Shown piece after piece: positions 43,301-56,353 of a DNA stretch of 64,000 nt (positions are counted from its first letter, which is position 1; each line of letters starts with the position of its first letter). Origin of the DNA: Tetraselmis striata (Eukaryota; Chlorophyta; Chlorodendrophyceae; Chlorodendrales; Chlorodendraceae); contig VCJN01000285.1 of assembly GCA_006384855.1 (NCBI GenBank), forward strand, positions 1 to 64,000, read 5' to 3'. A program made the translations under genes and the position numbers. Below the pieces are notes generated by a model that worked only from the letters and a program-made list of their open reading frames with translations, was not told the DNA's origin and did no database searches.

Positions 43301-46300
43301 CCTGCAGCAAGGACGGAATTTGTGTTGAAGGAGCTTTCTCTGGTCCAGATGCAAATCCGCTTGTCCCCGATTTCAGTAACACTCTGGCAGATGATACCAT
43401 CAAATTTGACCCATTTCTGAACACTGCAGAGTTATTGAACAGTTCAGAGACAGGGAGTAGCATTGTCAATCTGTTCGACAGCATGCTGCAGCCCTTTACT
43501 GTCTCACAGTCCGTGTCTGCGCATCCGGCTCTCGAAATGTCTTTGGTGCTGGTTGCGGGCGTGCTGGAGGAGGTAGTTGCTGTCCCTCAGGGCACAGGGT
43601 ATGCAGCTTGCAAGAAAGGACAGCAACCTTCAGCTGGCCAGCTGTGTGAGCCTGGGGCCAACGCCCACTGGTGCGCACTGGTGTGACTGTTGACGAGTGC
43701 TTCAATTACAAGATGTTCAAACCACTATTGGTAAAGTATCTAACTACAAGCAATGTTACACCAACGCAGGCCTGGTGTGGGGGATATCTCCAGCAGCATT
43801 CTTTCGTGCATTCACATGGAGTGTATCGACAGAGGCTGTGCAGGGCATGCTTTCAGCATCTCAGGAATTCGCTCTTGCAATGTCAACACTTGGGCACCAG
43901 TGGGGACAATTTACCAGCTTCGATTTACTGTCTTTACTCCACGCCTTGTCAGGTGCATTCAAATTTCCTGATACACACCCTTATATCATCAACGGTGCAG
44001 TTGTGTGACAAGCTGAACTACTGTCAAGCATTTCAAGTGCTGTGACGGGCTGTTTTGGCAGGGAGCATCACATAACACAGCCAGGGTCTGAGATGTTTAC
44101 AGGAGAAGTTGTCCGGACCATTGTCATAGTGTCTGCATGTCCACAAAATCAGGTAAAATATCCGCCGGATTGTCTACCATGCTTGTTTGTGAATGGCAGG
44201 GTGACTAACGGCCTCAGCCTTTCGCACACTGCAGCAGTTATGTGGAGCGCAATGCACCAGCCTGAACTGTGACGTATTGGACAATGTGATGAGAGACATC
44301 CAAAGTAGAGCACCTCCTGCAAGGCCTTCGAAGGTGTATCTCAAGCTCTTACCGGATCATGGCACAATCAGAGTATGCCAACACACTCCTGCAGTGTGAA
44401 TATGTCCTCCAGCAGCTTTCTAGCAAATTGGGAAACTGCGTGCCATCTGAAGTCTCCCCTCCCCTCCCCTATCTCCCATTCTGCCTCAAATAGCTCACCG
44501 CTGGGACAGAAGCATCGTTCTCGTTGGAACCGTGCTCTACTTATGCACTCTCGGGCGTGCACAGACAATGCGGTGCTGTTGCAACAGCCTTGGCAAGTGA
44601 CAACACCACGGAGCTCAACTTCTCCTCATATATTTCAGTGTCCCAGGTCCCTGCATGCGACCGCATGTCGGACGCCGCTGGGGTGTGTAACATGTGCGAT
44701 GCCAAAATGGCCGTTACCGGCAGGTATCAGCTCCGTCCCTGTGCATCTATGAGTATGAATCTATTTGTTATTGCCATTCTCCCTTGTTTTACAGATGATG
44801 TCGTATGTGTGCGCAGGTGCCAGCCTGGAAAGTACACTTTAGCGTATGGCTTGCCATCATGGGTCGACGCTGCAGAGCCTTACAAAGTGCGCAATTGCAA
44901 CTCGTATGATGACTCTTGTGTCAAAAGGGCTGTCTGAACTGTTTATGGGCTCATGTACATGCAGGAGCGTCAGGTCATTGTCGAGAACTGCGGGGAGATT
45001 GGGATTCAGGCATCTATTCAGCAACGTATCAGCACAGCACAGAGGCTGATGAGGGTATGGCCTGTGGTCTTTTTGTGTCAAAGAAGTTATGGTGCAGCCA
45101 GTTCCCATCCTCTATGGCAAGTATCTCCGGCCATGATAGACATTTGTCCATCACGTTGCAGGCGGGTGGTATTCAAGCGGGACAGATGCCTTCTGATACA
45201 AGCTCAGCTGTGTCTTTTGCTATGGCACTAGCTATGAATTCAATATTGGCGGCCCACCTCAGCCTCCGCAATCATGCGACAGGCGCAGAAGACATATTCA
45301 GCCAGGTACTTAACGGCCATGACTAATGTGCAGCACTTCCTTGTGTGTTTGTAATGTCCTGTCCCACATTCTGTTGTGACCGCACAAATTTGTATATTGA
45401 GCGCTGAGCAGGTTGAGGAGAGCGATGTGCGCATCACCAAGGTTTACAGTTCTTCATGCAATATGATCGTATGTGGTTGGCAAGTTGAAATCCGTGTACC
45501 AGTTTGCACAAGTGCTTCAGGTAAATGGTAAATGGACAGATAAAACCATACAGTGCCCAGGGATGATTATATGTACACTGTCCATAAGTATCTGAGATTC
45601 GCCCTGTGCATGGTTGCAGACCTGGAAATTGGTCTTGACATTGCGCAGTTCATGGCCAGCAGCGCTGTTGAAAGACGTGCCAGCTCTTTGCTACATGTCC
45701 CCAAAACCCCTCTGGACTCACTGCTGCAGATGTTGCGGAATTCCCTGGAAACAGAGTCGTGAGTCCTTTCAATTTCTGTCCTGTGCTGGTGCTGAGGATC
45801 AAAGTAACACCACACTAAATGGGCGTATTCCTGTTATCAATGCAGAAAATGCTTGGAGGTGGCCGCATCTTATGGAAATGCCTCCATAGGCATTTCAGCC
45901 ACAAAATGTTCCCACATGGTCACTGTGTCTGGGCTCCTCAGGAACGCTTCAGCACGAAGGGGAATAGAGGTGTGCCGCTGCTGCAATCAATACTTGTGAT
46001 TTCTGACTTATATATGTCCTTGCTAAGGGTGAATGTGCAAGCGTCGGAGGCACAGTAGTGCAAAAGGTGTTTGACACCTACATTCGCGTTGCTTGTGCAA
46101 ACCGTGCTGCAGCTGTCGCTCGTCAGCTTAAGCGGCATCAGCGCAAGGTCAAAGACTGGCAGTGAGTCTGTCTCAGCAATGGGCGACAGTGCAAATGGTG
46201 CTGTTGGAAACTTCTCAACCACTCAACTACTGGGGCGGGTGCGTATGGAGCGTGGCCTGCTGCTCTGTTGACTCACCATCGTGCTTGCTGGTAATGCTAT

Positions 46301-49300
46301 GTGCGGCCACATCAGCAAGACAGTGGTTTCACAAGCCTGTCGCCACATTTGGGGCTGACAGGTTGAACTTCAGATCAACACAATATTTTTACAGCAACTG
46401 CGCTCAATTGAGACAGCAAGACTCATTGCATCAGACTACTATCGAAGATATCTGGAAAGCGATGCATTGCAGCTAGATATTTCAGGTCTGTCTTCGCATT
46501 TGGAGGTATGGACCCCATAGTCAATGTAGCACTGCGGTGATATGATGTTTCATCTACCAAGGCAATCGTAAGCACCCATTGTGTTTTGTGCATGACGTCC
46601 AGAGCATGCTGTATAATGCGCAAGCTTGGATAGATCTGCTTGAAGCCCAGCTCATCGACCATCTGCAAAAATCAGCAACGTCAGAAGAGTTCTCAGGTCA
46701 GGTCAGCAGAAGTGTTTCCCTAGACCGTCTGGAGCGACTGCAAACTCACCATGCCCTGGCCACGAGCCTCACTACAGGGGTATGCAACGGGCATAACGAG
46801 ACAAAGGTGCGGTTAGACTTAACTCCAAACGTGTGTGCACATTCCTTTTTACTCGCACTTGGAGAAAAACGGAGTTGCTGTTCTGAAATCTTTCGACAGG
46901 ATGCTACACGAATGCATGCAAGCCGTGCCATCCTCTCTTTTCATATTGACACCCTTCAGAAGGGAAATGGCACAAATCAGCAGCGACAGCATCCGAAAGT
47001 TCAGTCTATTGGCAGCGCCCGGCTGTCCAGCAGGGTATATGCAGATCCTTTCCCAATGCAATTTTGTTCGGCTGGCAATCTAGCTTTTCCATGCTTGCTC
47101 TGCATGGTGGAATGATCACAAGTGTACAGTATAATGACAGGTGACAAGTTAGCAGCACGTACATTGCCTGCTAATGCATGGTGTATTTGCAGGTTGTTGG
47201 CGGCCTCCTCTTGCAGGCCGAGAGGCTGTCTTCAGGCTGTCGGCAATCAAGTGCACCGGTTTCGGGGTGGGCGAGGAGGTTTGGCAAACTGAGGAACATA
47301 GTCTCGACCACTGTGCCACCGGATGATGAAAGTTATGGGCGCAATCCGGTTCTTATTCCATTCACAAAAAGGTTAATGCTGAGCATGCACTGGAGTTGCT
47401 GGTGGTACTATGGTTCACTGTATCATCTCATTGCTGCTGTGGAATAGTTCTGATGTTCCAGGATGTGCTTGGAGCCTGACAAACCCTGGTCTGCGCAGTT
47501 ACGTTGAAGAGACTGCAATCAGTGTGATGAACAGCAATGCTTCATCACAGTACCCTATGGTGAGTGCCATCTGGTATAGATGCTTCCTGATTCCTAGCTA
47601 GTAGGTACTGGGTACGCCATCAGAAGAATTTCTGGTTGTTTGGTGAACAGTGCTGATGGGCACCTTGCATTTGGATTACTGTGCTCAGGAAAATCCACAA
47701 ATCGCTCAGAACATCTTCCATCCAGTTCCGTTGTTGAGTGGCTTTCCTAGAGGCCATCCACTACTTGTATCGACCCAGCTGACTGTTGATGACCTTCTGA
47801 AAGCTCTGACTTGGATTGATGAAGCGGGATATGTTGATGGCCGGGCTAATATGATTCGAGCATTTGTGCTTGTTCGGAATTCGGATCTGAGCGCCACCGC
47901 CTGTGCGCAGTTGCAGTTCAGGTGCGTTGGCATATGAAAGCCAACCCTGCCAAGCTTTATGTGAATGGAGGAGGCGTTTGTATGAACAGCATGGTATTGC
48001 TCGGCAATATGTGAACGCACGAAGCATTACAGACTGGCACTTCGCTTTTCTTTGTCTGCAGGTTTCCTGCCAATGGCAAAGTCAAATGCCATGCAAAGTT
48101 TGGCGGGACATTTTCTGTTGGCTTTTGCCGGAATCAGGTCTACGATGTCCCCTTGATGATGAAGCAGACGGTATTCAATATGGTATTTATATCGTTACTA
48201 GCTGCTCATATGTGGTGGCTGGTGCGGAGGATGGGTGATAAACGGAGGAGCAGCAGTGCGGCCACCATGAGTCAGAATAGCAGGCATGCCAAGGACAGTG
48301 CGGACTTTGTTCAGAGCGCCTGATATGTGCCTGCATTCCGCCCTGTGGAAGTTGCTTTGTGAGTGGTTCTATCTCCTATAACAGCTGGAGGCTGAGCAGT
48401 GTGTATGCATCATCAGGGTCAATGAGCGGAAGCCCTTCCAATTGCTCAGTCTTGGCATGGATATACTTGGAGTGACATTTGAAGCATTGGCTCTGGTCGT
48501 TTGGCTCGTCATCTTGTGGATGAGTCACATGTGTTTTGATGATGCTCAGCAGGTAAACTACATGCTATGCATAATAGGAGTTGCCCACCATTGGCGATGG
48601 AGTGAAACATCTACTTGCGCAGAAAGGACAACCCCCTGAGGATACGGGGTCACTAAAGACGCTTACTCATACCCTGGCTTGCAGACAATGGTCCGTAGAA
48701 GCGCTTCTTCTGTTCTCGGTCCTTCAGGGGGAAGTACCCACTCCGCCTCATATGGTCAGCTGGTGGGGCATCCGTGTCAAGAAAAACTCTCACTGCTGCC
48801 AGTGGCTGATAAAATCGACGCAATGTATACTCTACATAATCTTCAGGTCTCCCCGGTTGTCCCTTCATATGAGTGGACTGCGCCATATGTGGCTGTTGCC
48901 ATGCTCTGGTGAACTGTGTTGTTGCACCACCTTACTTAAATAACCTGCGAAGTACACGTCCAACAGCGATGTGATTGTGCTGAATATCATTGACTATGCA
49001 CTGCAACCAGACAGGATATCTTCTGCTTCAAGCAACTGTGGTGATTTTGATGACAAGTCAAGCATTGCTGTCAATATCGTTTCAGGTACCCATCAGGATG
49101 ATTATTATCGTGAAGCCTGCAAAGCTCACTAAATGCAGTGATTGCCCAGAAGTGGTTAGGCAGGCCAGGTTTAAAGTATTATGCGTGCATCTCCTGATAG
49201 TGACATCAATGCTATCGCAGGCACATGTAGCTGTCATCGTCGCAACACTGCATGGAGCGTTCTCCGATATTCTCCACTTGTCTGTGACAATATTGATAAC

Positions 49301-52300
49301 GATGAGCCTACTTGCATCATACGCAGTCGTCGTTTTTGGCGGACGTGTTAAGCGGATGGTTTCGTTTACGGTAAGATCCTGGCAAATGCTCTGGCATGTT
49401 CATGAACTATCAAGATGGCGGCACCCCGTGATATATGCTCATTATTTTGTCACTGAAGAGAGGGCCTTTTTCAGGAAGCGCTGACTTACATAAGTGAGTT
49501 CGTTCTCGCGTCTGAGCCAAGCGGGTTCAACAAGGTTTGTTTGTTACTTCATGTCTGCTTCCGAGTATGGGGCGCCTGCTGATGTATTGCTCGGGACATG
49601 CACGTTAGCCTCTTGTTTAGTGCACTCCCTGACCGAAACTGAAGCTGCTTATCCCACCCGTTACTGGCTTCGAGTATGCAGGATTTGTGGGGTGGATCCT
49701 TCGAGCTCTCAGCAGTGGAGAAAGCGGAGGCTGTGATTTTCTACGCTCTGGTGATGTTTGGTGTCATGTTCCTGTTGCTACGAATGGTGGTGGTCATCCT
49801 ACAGGTAGGCAGGTGGATGTGTATCAATACTTCATATACAATGACACCTATGATGGCTTTGTCAGTTTTCATGAGCACCAATGGCCACCTGTAACGTCAA
49901 CTGTCACCTGCAGTTCCCGCCATCTGCTGCATGGGACAACAAGTTTGGCTGAGATAGTGAAGATCTGACATGTTCACCTCCATATTTGTGAACTTCAACA
50001 CGCAGGATTCCTTCTTCCGGTACAAACATTTGGCGCATCAAATGGGCGCACCTTACATACACACGGAAGTCAAGCAGCTTTTTTCCCAGTTTTGTCGCCA
50101 AAGACACAACCTGGATCTGATCAGGCAGATTCTTGCAGCCACCGAGGACAAAGCACGGGAATCGATGTCTGGGCTCACTGATGAGTCCATGCAAAACACC
50201 GACGCTTGGCCTTGGCAACTGTCAGCCAGAAGGGCGCAACAAACCAGCTTTATGACCAGCAGCCGACACGATGTGCGGGACAAAGTCTCTATCTCTGGCC
50301 GTATCCTGCACTCTATTCACATGCCAGGTGAGTAGCTGCAACAATGGGAGGGGTCTTGAGGATCAGCAGTTGCATTTCCCAAACATCTAAGCAATTGGTC
50401 ACATGTGCCTCAATTCTTAAGTTCAGAATAGAAGTCCCAGTGCGAGGGTATGCTGAAGTTTCATGTCCTGGTGGTTGGTATGCGTTTTCAGGCGGTGCAT
50501 TGCGCGAGTCGGACTTGCTCGATGTGCTATACTTGGCGAAGGCACGCAGCTCTGACCTGCATGAACATCAGTCAGAAGATACTGCAAACCTAGAGGCGCT
50601 GCCAGAGGAATCTCATGAAGCTCATGACATGCACGCAAAATCATGCGACGTGCCTCCTGCTCTTTCAACAGCACATAGCAGGGTGAGTATCCCCTCGCTT
50701 ATATGAACTGTCTATACAAGCTGTCAATGTATGCATGCACAGGCAGCCCATAATGACACCATGGACTGCCGTGAGACCCTCACAACATTGATGCCCTGAC
50801 CCAATAACAAAATTGCATGTGTAGGAACATACTGGTAGGCTGAAGGCGCGGTCCTTCTCGGGTGAACGAGGAGCCGGATTGGCCAAACTTCTGCAGAGGA
50901 CTGCGCCTGGCCCAGGGGTAGGGAATATGTCTCCTGACACATGGCAGTTAAGGCGCTCCTGTTGGGATAAGTGTAGTTCTGCTTGGGGCTGGCACATACC
51001 CCACTGCAGCTCCCACGCAGCGAGGGGTGTACAAGCGCTGATTCCAAGCGCATAGCACTGATTCCAAGAGGAGCAGTAGCGGTATTTCATGCCACGAGTG
51101 CTGACGATTTATGATGTTCGTGTGCCTGGCACCAGACCATGCAGACTCCGGCATATGCAGGTACTGCTGCGCGGGGGGGGCATACAGATTTGCATGGAAT
51201 GTATCAGTTCTCAGCTGCTTTGAACCTGTCGGTGTTGAGCGTAGCTGACATGTGGACTGGTGTGTAGGCTCTGGAAAGCCCATGAATTCCCCATGGAGTT
51301 TCACGACTGGAATCAATCCTGTACATGGGACTACCAGCGCTACAGACAAAGAGCAACAGATTCGGAAATGGTACTGCCCTGGCAACACAAGCGCTGCAGC
51401 TGTATTGTGTTGAGCCCTGCAATTTATCTCATCATGATACTGTCCACTAAATCCTGGTATTAAAACGCACATTGGGTGTCTCAGCATGTTGCCGGCAGCC
51501 ATAGCCCTTGAGCTTGCCATCTGCAGCCTATCTTCAGCGGGAGAGAGTACCGCTCTGCCTCTACTCCCAGCACTCTCAATCGACAGCTCAAGCCTTGCTG
51601 CTGTCGGCGGGAGACATCTACACGGTGGAGCGTGGAAACGCAGAAGACTGCAGCGCACTCCCAAAGAGCAACACTCTGTCCAGCCTGTGTGCCGTGACGA
51701 CTCGCGGTGTGTTTGGTTCCCCGCTACTCCTCTATCATTGAATGCGCACTTGATAAATACTGGAGTGGATGTATACCCCGGGACATTGTGCATTTAACTC
51801 CTTGCATGTTCACTTATGTTAGTGGTGACAATCATCTCAGCGGCGGCTAATCTTCAGAAGCGGATGATCACCAAACAGTAATGAAGTATATGCGGTGTGC
51901 CTTGTGTCTTCAGGTTGCTTCTCAGCGAGAGGCAGCTGTCAGATATGCAGGAGGAAATCCATGCAGCGAGGCTCGTGTACGAACTTGCGCTGAGCAGTTC
52001 CCACTCACATGGAGCCCATAAACGGAGCTTGGAGAGGTTCCAGGATTTGTGTCAAGTCCATGAGCAGGGGCAGAGTAGCCACTGGCTTCACAGCTCTGGT
52101 GACAGTGAGCCAACCACCTCAGCGTTGCCTGCGGACACTCTAGACAGACACGCAGCAGCCCGCCTCCCTGCCGGGCAGTCCGCCCACAGCAGCTCAGTGA
52201 TGCCAACTGTGAATGAGGATTCTACCGGCAGCGCGTCTGAGCATGGAGAGCAGCAAAACAAGGTGCGCTGACTATGGGAGGCTCAACCATGCAGCAAGTA

Positions 52301-53170
52301 TGGATGCATGATGCAGCGTGCGGAAGCGTGCCCTCTGGCCCACTCAGCTGACCCTCTTCACCAATTCCGCCTGAGGCATGTTGCGTTGCTGCACTGTCCC
52401 AGGTGGATGTGATTGCGGAGACATTGATGCGGCTGCTGGGGCATGCGACGCAACATCGTACATTGAGCAGCAAGCCCAACCACACCCACGGCAGTGGAGG
52501 GAGGCGGCTTTGCACACAGAGATCCCTACGGAAGTCATGGACTGTGTCTGTGATGGGGACTGGCATTCCAGATGCGCCTGGTGGCCCGGATCCCTCTCCT
52601 GAGAAACATGCATCACAAGCATACAGGGGGAAAGCGATGGCTACCCTGGCTGCTGCAAAAGCTCAGGTCATTGACATGACGACAGGCCTATTGCAGAGCT
52701 TGCATCAGGTGCAGCATCTGCAGGCTGCACTTGATTGGTGGATTGCGGATGCGATCGTCTTGGAGATGTATCTTCTCGGCAGAGCTCCCTGCTCCGGTCA
52801 GCCCCCTGATGGAGGGACATCCATTGCGGTCCATGAGGGTCAGCACTTGCCGGCCATGTCAGAAGCCGAGTCTCTGACCGGCACCAGATCGCCTCCCTTG
52901 GGATCATTGGCAGCACACAGTTTGGCATCCGCTGATGAAGGCACATCACACCGCTCCCACATTGACAGCCCAGAGCCCAGCGACGGCAAACACGCACATG
53001 CTGGAAATAGCTCATCTGCAATCAGAAGCTCCGTGGACACTGGTGAGGAGAGTCCTTCGTCAGAAGGGAGTATATGGCGCAGCATGAGAATGGCACCATT
53101 TGGCCACGAGGTGGGATCTATGAGCAATAGTGAAAGCAGTGGCGGTAGCAGCACCCAGAGCTCTGATTGA
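40386..53170 (+). CDS. Polycystin-type cation channel with Ig-like (DUF5011-like) ectodomain, about 36 exons, about 2,200 aa
   Basis: The N-terminus has a signal-peptide-like stretch (AMLFTTALALMCAQSFLPVA). Cys-rich Ig-like repeats follow at 41,730-44,886 (LIPGAGLPQVVAGTRFSDPG; IKLVGLSECNIDT; GDISSSILSCIHMECIDRGC), then a long linker, a polycystin ectodomain (VVGGLLLQAERL; YGRNPVLIPF; 47,193-47,921) and the membrane core with S1 (VFNMVFISLLAAHMWWLV), S2 (GVTFEALALVVWLVILWM), S4-S5 (SDILHLSVTILITMSLLASY then FGGRVKRM) and last span (FYALVMFGVMFLLLRMVVVI). The cytosolic tail is Ser-rich. Such channels conduct cations, often at flagellar or cell surfaces. Phase-consistent exons: 40386-40709, 41149-41238, 41730-41927, 42059-42445, 42701-42725, 42781-42877, 43125-43670, 43770-43952, 44062-44152, 44238-44372, 44494-44723, 44817-44886, 44965-45054, 45162-45305, 45412-45520, 45620-45758, 45846-45969, 46113-46161, 46177-46238, 46395-46505, 46603-46806, 46900-47034, 47193-47371, 47499-47559, 47689-47921, 48062-about 48210, about 48400-48552, 48685-48846, 49086-49370, 49475-49534, 49682-49804, 50006-50327, 50492-50682, 51914-52262, 52403-53170. 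One exon between 50,683 and 51,913 is unresolved, and the S1/S2 junction and the exons near 46.1 kb are tentative. Confidence 0.85.
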
Positions 53171-53227
53171 CTTCCGAGATTCAGCGCTCGACCGAGATTG
53201 GCAGTGTGTCCTGGGCAAGTGATAATA

Positions 53228-53232
53228 TGTAA
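53228..53232 (+). terminator. TGTAA poly(A) signal of the polycystin-like gene
   Basis: TGTAA 58 bases after the stop at 53,170. Confidence 0.6.
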
Positions 53233-53378
53233 TGATGGTCTGTAACAGAAGTCTTTGGCTCTGGTTGCAAGGACAGTGTTGTTCACATGCTTTTCCATTA
53301 TGCCCTGTTGATCTTACCCAAATCTGAATGCTTATCGTGGCGTCATATCCTCGGAAGCAATTCATGTGGTCAATGGGA

Positions 53379-53383
53379 TTACA
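53379..53383 (-). terminator. TGTAA poly(A) signal of the ShKT-FAS1 gene
   Basis: TTACA on the plus strand reads TGTAA on the minus strand, about 175 bases past the stop at 53,557. It lies about 150 bases from the signal of the converging polycystin-like gene. Confidence 0.45.
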
Positions 53384-53556
53384 TATCTTGTTGTCACAGC
53401 CATGTCATGTACAAGTGGCTTTTACTATCTCTGCTGGACGTGCATAATCTAACATTGCATAGCGCACGCAATGGCATGATACGCTACAGTACTCGCAATG
53501 CTTCGCATGGGGTGTTTATCAGTGGTCATGTGCATCCAAGAGGGCATCATGTCTTC

Positions 53557-56353
53557 CTACTCGAGTGGCACAGGGAATACACGGTCCACCACATGGATGA
53601 TTGCCTGCACCAAAGCAAGAGTGACATTGCGGCAGCAACTTAGCGCTCACCAAACCAATGAGGTACGACCCAACAGCATTGTGCGTTTTGCGTTACAATA
53701 CCTTGCATGACTCGTGATTACCAGATACCACGTTCGCAGTGGTGGATGTTTCACCGTTTGATGCCTTCAGCTGAATTCCCTGTGTTGATGATGGCCCGTC
53801 TGGACCTTGAGTGACCTCGACACGGTACCGGCTGTCCTTCGCTTCTGATTGAATAACAGTGCCCTGCGACAGGAATGGCGATGTCCATAGCGCCTCTGAA
53901 ACTGGGAGCGCGGGGCTAATATGCGCTGAAACGATAAGTTTCAGCACATTCTTAGCGCCTGGGTCCGGGTCTGTGTAGGGGCTGGTGAGAAGGTATCCAA
54001 AGCCAAGGCTCTTCAGCCTCTCCTGTACCGCCGCATTGGTTGGGGCAAAAATAGTGAACATCGATCCTGCGAGAGGGCAGAGGCCACCACGCGAGGATGG
54101 CGCAGGGAGACAGACAAGCGCAAGATGTGTCAGTGCTGGAACGGCATACAGTCACACAAGCTGTGTACGCGTGGAGGTCTGCAGATCCCCGTTATTATAT
54201 TCAAATATCACATTTGGCGCACGCACGCAGCAGCTGGTGGTCGACAACAGCAAACTGCTGTGCGACACGGCTGCTATGACTGGCTCGGTGGCGCCAGTAC
54301 ACGCCAATCATAGTGCATCATAAGGGCAGAAGTGCCGGTCATGGCACAGCTTGATGACCAGCTTGAATCGCACCCGGGTTCAGCAGATCTTCACCAGAGT
54401 TGAATGAGCGCAGGCGGTCAGCATGATGCGCCAGCCACAGGAAACTGGTCAGGTTGTTCTCAAACGCCACACGGGCTGGGCTCTGGCAGCATGTGCACCT
54501 GGATATAAGCAGTACCTCTGATTGAGCCCGAATCCAATCATTCCTTGGCCAAGAAGCAACAACAAGATAAAACGGGCTGTTTCAGGTGCGATCATTTATG
54601 GACACCTCACCTGCCACAAGTAATCTGACACCAGCCCTCGGGTAGCTCCTCCGGTGCGTACAGACCTGGGATCGTCTCACCTGCCCCCAAACATTAACAA
54701 TCCCACATGTCATCAATCAAACAGCTCGATGTTAATGCAGAGTGACAATGCAATGTAACTACCAGCACCGCTTAATCTGTAACAGGCAGCACTCATGTGA
54801 TAAATGCCATCAAGGAAGTATTTGTGTAGGTACCATTTAATCACCAGGAGAGCCATGTCCCAGATAAAAGAGATAGATAGCAGGCGCAGGGGCCGAAAAT
54901 CTGATTGTTACCGAAGGAGAGGCTGCGCACATTTTCCCCATTCGCGCTGCTTCCTGCACCCATTCTCCGCATCAGAGTCCGCAATGAAGGGCTTGACGTC
55001 AGTGCACACGCACCGGCCACTGGAAATTGCTTCAAGCCCCGGCACAAAGTTGTTCCCTGCGAGGGGCGGCGGGGCATATGGGGAGGGGGGGGGGGAGGGA
55101 GGGGGGGGGATGCAGAATGGTCAGCCGTCTTTGGCATCAGGATCAAAGCACGAGCACAGCGCAACTAGAATGCCATCACGTATCGCGGTGTTGGGATACT
55201 GGCTATACATATGTTATGCAGCAGTATGCAGTTAGGTAGCTACGCCTGGTGTTTAAGCCACACTACTACGGGCCAACGACCTTAGAGCCAGAAATTAATG
55301 CTGCCATATAGCCAGACCATGTAGAATAGCATACTGTGTATCAGCCATTGTCACTGGCCGCTAGGTGTCGGTAAGTGCATTTGGTCGAAACAAGTCATGT
55401 TGCTTCAAGAAAATGAAATGGCTTGGCATTGGACCAGCTTGACAACCTTCGATGAAGGCACTTTACCAGGAATATACGGAGACTGTGGTAACGAAACACG
55501 TGGACGGGTAGATCTCACGTCGCTCAGTCAAATGCGTTCAAATTCCCAAATTTAGGACAAGTAGCTGATAGTTTTGCTCGCAGCCAAGCTCTTGCTTTTG
55601 TCTTAGCTTGTAATATGGCTACGATCCGTGACATCTAAATCACTGCGCCGACCCATACAATATGGCTGGCCTGCCGCCTGCTTGTAGTCAAGTGCTCATC
55701 TGATCGTCGCAGAGGGTACCAAAAGGCCAGACGCCGCGTCGGTGACAGCCTCTGCTGTCTGGGTTTCAACAACAACATTGATCTCACGATTCGGCCATGC
55801 ATTTGGTCTTATCAGTAGCGTTTTCCTGGCACCCTCAACACAATCTGGCCGGCGACATGATAAAACATTAATCATGCATCGTTGTCGATTTCGAAGTTGT
55901 TGTGAACTTATTTGTTGCTTCCAACTATTGCTTCAGTGCAGGATGCTATACTCGAACGTGTGCCTTCGAAATTGCACATGACACGTTCCGATAAGTGCAG
56001 AGTTGCAGACATCATATAAAGTATCGGAATCATAAATAGTTAACATACAACGACGTAGTATGCGCCTATGCGGCGGCGTTACAGGTAGCTCGTGTGCGGG
56101 TTCGAAGGTGCCTTGGGGCGGGTCCGACTTGTCGCCCAATAATCTTACTGCGAGGCGCTGCGGCACTTGCTGCTTGCAAACAGTAATTATCAGGTTGAAG
56201 TCTAAATAAGAGGTCGCACTCACCTTTCTCATCGCCGCTGCTGGCGGCCGACGCCAACCAAATCCATAAGTTGGCGGCTATTCCAAGCTGAAATAGAAGG
56301 AATGGCAAGGCGCGACTCGCGGTTTTGTGGCTATGGAAGCTCTCGGCAGTCAT
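53557..56353 (-). CDS. Secreted ShKT-FAS1 (fasciclin) protein, 6 exons, 278 aa
   Basis: Exons (minus strand) are 56,353-56,224; 55,056-54,931; 54,680-54,611; 54,498-54,374; 54,066-53,729; 53,604-53,557. Lengths sum to 837 bases, exactly 279 codons, and every junction agrees in phase. Residues 14-37 form a signal peptide (ALPFLLFQLGIAANLWIWLA). Residues 61-110 are a ShKT six-cysteine module (Cys61, 77, 86, 103, 107, 110, ending GWCQITCGRC). Residues about 116-278 are one FAS1 domain with the H1 box MFTIFAPTNAAV and the H2 box IIHVVDRVFPV. FAS1 proteins act in cell adhesion or matrix, and ShKT modules often accompany extracellular enzymes or matrix proteins in algae. The role here, extracellular matrix or wall binding, is inferred. 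Intron 1 is long (1,167 bp). The gene converges on the polycystin-like gene. The first exon has no homology tag of its own and is tied to the rest by phase. Confidence 0.85.

Noticed and set aside
43671-44045. Alternative plus-strand frames within the polycystin-like ectodomain
   Set aside because: Only the frame giving GDISSSILSCIHMECIDRGC fits the repeat pattern and joins neighbouring exons in phase.
46083-46162. Alternative exon reading (RAAAVARQLKRHQRK) in the polycystin-like gene
   Set aside because: It would leave the next exon out of phase, whereas the reading SLVSLSGISARSKTG joins correctly on both sides.
50948-51793. 281-aa minus-strand frame
   Set aside because: It lies inside the polycystin-like gene on the opposite strand, has no recognised domain and no splice support.
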